The notes beneath the pieces are model-generated. The model saw only the letters and a program-made list of their open reading frames with translations, had not been told where the DNA came from and ran no database searches. A stretch of DNA of 64,000 nt from contig NZ_SNXB01000003.1 in the NCBI RefSeq assembly GCF_004362055.1, positions 248,001-312,000 on the forward strand, given 5' to 3'. This stretch comes from Flavobacterium sp. 245. GTDB taxonomy: Bacteria; Bacteroidota; Bacteroidia; Flavobacteriales; Flavobacteriaceae. Shown here piece by piece: positions 61,402 to 64,000 of the stretch (the stretch's first letter is position 1; every line of letters starts with the position of its first letter). A program made the translations under genes and the position numbers.

Positions 61402-62841
61402 CTACTTCCAACCCCCGCCTAGGTCTCTATAAACATGAACCGCAGCGTTAAGTTGTTCTTTTTTAGTATCAATCAATTCTAAATTTGCTTCTAATGCGTC
61501 GCGTTGCGTCATTAAAACTTCAAAATAATCTACACGAGCTGATTTAAACAAATCGTTCGACACATCAATTGATTTGTTTAATGCAGTAACCTGCTGTGAT
61601 TTTAAATCATATCCTTTTTGCAGATTATCAATCTTAGAAAGCTGATTAGATACTTCTAAATAAGCGTTTAAAATTGTTTTATCATAATTGTATAATGCTT
61701 GAAGCTGTCTTGCATTTGCGCTTGAAAATTCTGCTTTAATTGCATTTCTATTGATCAGCGGTGCCGCAAGATCTCCAGCTAATGAATATAAAAGTGATTC
61801 AGGAAACGTAAACAAGTAAGATGGCTTAAATGCTTGAACTCCAAAAGCAGCAGAAATATCAAGTGATGGATAAAACTCTGCACGAGCTACTTTTACATCT
61901 AATTTCGCAGCAACTAACTCTAATTCGGCCTGTTTAACATCAGGACGATTCATTAATAATTGAGACGGAATTCCGGCACTAACTGAAGCTGGCAATAAAG
62001 TCAGGAAGTTTGTGTTTGTTCTTTTAATTTCCTGCGGATAACGTCCTAACAAGAAATTAATTTTATTTTCCGTTTCTTTAATTTGCTGTAGAATATCAAA
62101 CTCCATACTTTTTGAAGTCAGTACTTCAGCCTCAAACTTCTTCACCCCAAGTTCTGTTGCTCTTGCCGCCTGCTTTTGAATTTTTACAATTTCTAAAGCG
62201 TTACTTTGTAAAGTAATCGTTTGTTTTACAATATCAAGCTGACTGTCTAAAGCTAATAATTCATAATAGGAATCGGCTATTTCAGAAATAAGATTAGTAA
62301 CTACAAAGTTTTTCCCTTCAACAGTTGCTAAATATCTATTTACTGCTGCTTTTTTAGAATTGCGCAGTTTTTTCCAGATATCAACTTCCCAGTTTGCATA
62401 AGCAGCAATTGTAAAATCACCAAGCGGATCTGGCGTTTCAACACCAGGTTTAATTTCTGTAGTGGCATCACCAGCACCTTGGCTGGTGTACCTTCCTACT
62501 TTTTCTACTCCAGCTCCGGCACGAACGCCAACTGTTGGCAATAAAAGTCCTTTACGAACTCTAACGTCATTTTTTGCGATTTCGATTTCCTGCAGCGTCA
62601 TGTTTAACTCCTGATTATTTTTCAGGGCCACATCAATTAAATCAACTAGATTTTGATCCTTAAAGAACTCATTCCATTTTACAGTTGAGGTATTGATTGT
62701 ATCCTGAGCGGCAGCAGTACCAAAAGATTGCGGAACCGGCGCACTGGCAGTTGCAGTCTCAGGAGCAGGAGTTTTACAACTCACTGCAGCAAGACATAAT
62801 CCCAATACGGCACTATATTTATATACTTTTAATTTATACAT
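61402..62841 (-). CDS. RND efflux outer-membrane lipoprotein (TolC/OprM-like)
   Basis: About 479 aa from the ATG at 62841 (MYKLKVYKYS). A TTG start at 62853 would add four residues. Lipobox LAAVSC (mature Cys). Two OEP repeats: NQELNMTLQEIEIAKNDVRVRKGLLLPTVGVRAG in the first half, and RPDVKQAELELVAAKLDVKVARAEFYPSLDI in the second. It forms the trimeric exit duct of an RND pump. It overlaps the upstream transporter gene by 8 bp. Confidence 0.94.
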   Translation of the reverse strand: MYKLKVYKYSAVLGLCLAAVSCKTPAPETATASAPVPQSFGTAAAQDTINTSTVKWNEFFKDQNLVDLIDVALKNNQELNMTLQEIEIAKNDVRVRKGLLLPTVGVRAGAGVEKVGRYTSQGAGDATTEIKPGVETPDPLGDFTIAAYANWEVDIWKKLRNSKKAAVNRYLATVEGKNFVVTNLISEIADSYYELLALDSQLDIVKQTITLQSNALEIVKIQKQAARATELGVKKFEAEVLTSKSMEFDILQQIKETENKINFLLGRYPQEIKRTNTNFLTLLPASVSAGIPSQLLMNRPDVKQAELELVAAKLDVKVARAEFYPSLDISAAFGVQAFKPSYLFTFPESLLYSLAGDLAAPLINRNAIKAEFSSANARQLQALYNYDKTILNAYLEVSNQLSKIDNLQKGYDLKSQQVTALNKSIDVSNDLFKSARVDYFEVLMTQRDALEANLELIDTKKEQLNAAVHVYRDLGGGWK

Positions 62842-64000
62842 GATTGTTGTCAATTTCTTCAGTTAATGGATTCTCTTCTTCATGTTTTACCAACTTATGT
62901 TTCTCGGCAATTCGTCCAAAGATGTAATACAATCCCGGAATTAGGAATACCCCGCAAATCGTTCCGATAAGCATACCTCCAGCCGCTGCGGTACCAATCG
63001 TTCTGTTACCAATTTTACCAGGACCAGTTGCAAAAGCAAGCGGAAGCAAACCAGCGATAAAAGCAAACGAAGTCATCAAAATAGGACGGAATCTTGCTTT
63101 TGCTCCTTCCATTGCTGCTTCAAGAACTGTTTTTCCTGCAGCGTGTCTTTGAATCGCAAACTCCACGATCAATACGGCATTTTTACCTAATAAACCAATT
63201 AGCATTACCATTGCAACCTGCGCGTAGATATTGTTTTCTAATCCTGTGAATTTCAATAAAAGGAAAGCTCCAAAAATACCCGCTGGCAAAGAAAGAATTA
63301 CTGATAATGGCAAAATAAAACTCTCGTATTGCGCCGCTAAAACCAAGTAAACAAATCCTAAACAGATCAAGAATACCCAAATCGCCTGATTACCCTGAGC
63401 AACCTCATCGGCAGAAATACCTGCCCAGTCAATGTCATATCCTCGAGGCAATTTTTTAGCCGCAACTTCCTGAATTACTTTAATTGCTGTACCAGAACTG
63501 TATCCTGGAGCAGCTCCACCACTGATTTCAGTAGAGTTGTACATATTGTGTCTTGTGATTTCTGAAAGTCCATAAACCTTTTCTAATTTCATAAAGGCAG
63601 AAAAAGGAACCATTTCATCACGATTATTTTTCACATACAGTTTTAAGATATCATCTGGCTGTGCGCGATATTCTGGAGAAGCCTGAACGATTACTTTATA
63701 GTTAATTCCGTATTTAATAAAACTGATTTCGTAGTTACTTCCCACAAGAGTTGACAAAGTATTCATCGCATTTTCGATAGAAACACCTTTTTGCTGTGCC
63801 AAATCATTATCGACTTTCATCATATACTGAGGGAAACTCGCACTAAAGAAACTAAATACGTTTGATAATTCCGGACGTTTATTTAATTCTTCAACAAACT
63901 CTTTATTTACAGCTTCCATTTTTTTGAAATCACCAGAACCGGTTTTATCCAATAAACGAAGCTCAAATCCTCCCGCTGCTCCATAACCAGGTACTGCTGG
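62834..64000 (-). CDS. RND multidrug efflux transporter, HAE1/AcrB type (C-terminal part, cut by window edge)
   Basis: The reading frame is open to the end of the window and starts outside it. The visible part (about 388 aa) is the C-terminal half of an AcrB-like pump: GAAGGFELRLLDKTGSGDFKK, SNVFSFFSASFPQYMMKVDNDLAQQKGV (porter domain), the DIDWAGISADEVAQGNQA segment, and helices including LVLAAQYESFILPLSVILSLPAGIFGAF, VAMVMLIGLLGKNAVLIVEFA, and RFRPILMTSFAFIAGLLPLAFATGPG. It is coupled to the TolC-like gene. The periplasmic adaptor gene is presumably upstream, outside the window. Confidence 0.93.
   Translation of the reverse strand, partial: PAVPGYGAAGGFELRLLDKTGSGDFKKMEAVNKEFVEELNKRPELSNVFSFFSASFPQYMMKVDNDLAQQKGVSIENAMNTLSTLVGSNYEISFIKYGINYKVIVQASPEYRAQPDDILKLYVKNNRDEMVPFSAFMKLEKVYGLSEITRHNMYNSTEISGGAAPGYSSGTAIKVIQEVAAKKLPRGYDIDWAGISADEVAQGNQAIWVFLICLGFVYLVLAAQYESFILPLSVILSLPAGIFGAFLLLKFTGLENNIYAQVAMVMLIGLLGKNAVLIVEFAIQRHAAGKTVLEAAMEGAKARFRPILMTSFAFIAGLLPLAFATGPGKIGNRTIGTAAAGGMLIGTICGVFLIPGLYYIFGRIAEKHKLVKHEEENPLTEEIDNNHV

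Overview
The window looks like the chromosome of a Flavobacterium or a close relative (Bacteroidota, Flavobacteriia). It is AT-rich. It carries a SusC/SusD pair, promoters of the TAnnTTTG type, many short lipoproteins with Cys lipoboxes, and AT-rich intergenic DNA with long palindromic repeats of the kind common in flavobacteria. I could not run a database search, so family calls rest on motifs and on recognising the proteins by eye.

Layout. 1-2743: class I ribonucleotide reductase operon nrdBA on the minus strand, with a cluster of DnaA-box-like 9-mers upstream. 3289-5457: AraC-type regulator, NmrA-like reductase and a small membrane protein. 5622-7718: a tetR / HMA-like / MFS efflux operon. 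8053-12330: a GH43-like secreted protein, an L,D-transpeptidase-like protein, a Gly/Asn-rich secreted protein and a DUF4440/SnoaL-like lipoprotein. 12736-17210: a single-domain response regulator followed by a histidine kinase with about eight PAS domains. 17857-44812: a minus-strand xylan utilisation locus of about 27 kb.

The xylan locus holds, in transcription order, GH67 alpha-glucuronidase, an SDR oxidoreductase, mannonate dehydratase, GH115 alpha-glucuronidase, GH10 xylanase, a GPH symporter, two GH43 enzymes, a GntR/LacI-type regulator, xylB, xylA, transaldolase, aldose epimerase, SusC, SusD and an SGNH acetylesterase. Together they cover debranching (acetyl, glucuronosyl, arabinosyl/xylosyl), depolymerisation, outer- and inner-membrane uptake, and entry of xylose and glucuronate into central metabolism. 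A CG-centred palindrome, CAAYCGGTTG, precedes three units of this locus and also lies in the 5' part of one GH43 gene. No LacI-type regulator for it is encoded in the window.

45260-61147 is an accessory region. After an L,D-transpeptidase it contains a cassette present twice (46922-50797 and 57964-61147). Each copy has a divergent membrane protein gene, a conserved intergenic region that can fold into a covarying RNA, a tiny proline-tailed lipoprotein, and a TPR sensor kinase whose start codon lies in the loop of a terminator-like hairpin. Only the first copy keeps a response regulator. Between the copies lie a TerB / vWA-like / DUF4236 / Excalibur operon and a DUF4177/YidD operon. Both are preceded by the same palindrome, 22 bp from a TAnnTTTG box. 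The covarying leader and terminator-embedded start codon are my best candidate for something undescribed.

61402-64000: the minus-strand end of an RND efflux operon (TolC-like lipoprotein and a transporter cut by the window edge). I saw no tRNA, rRNA, CRISPR array or transposase.
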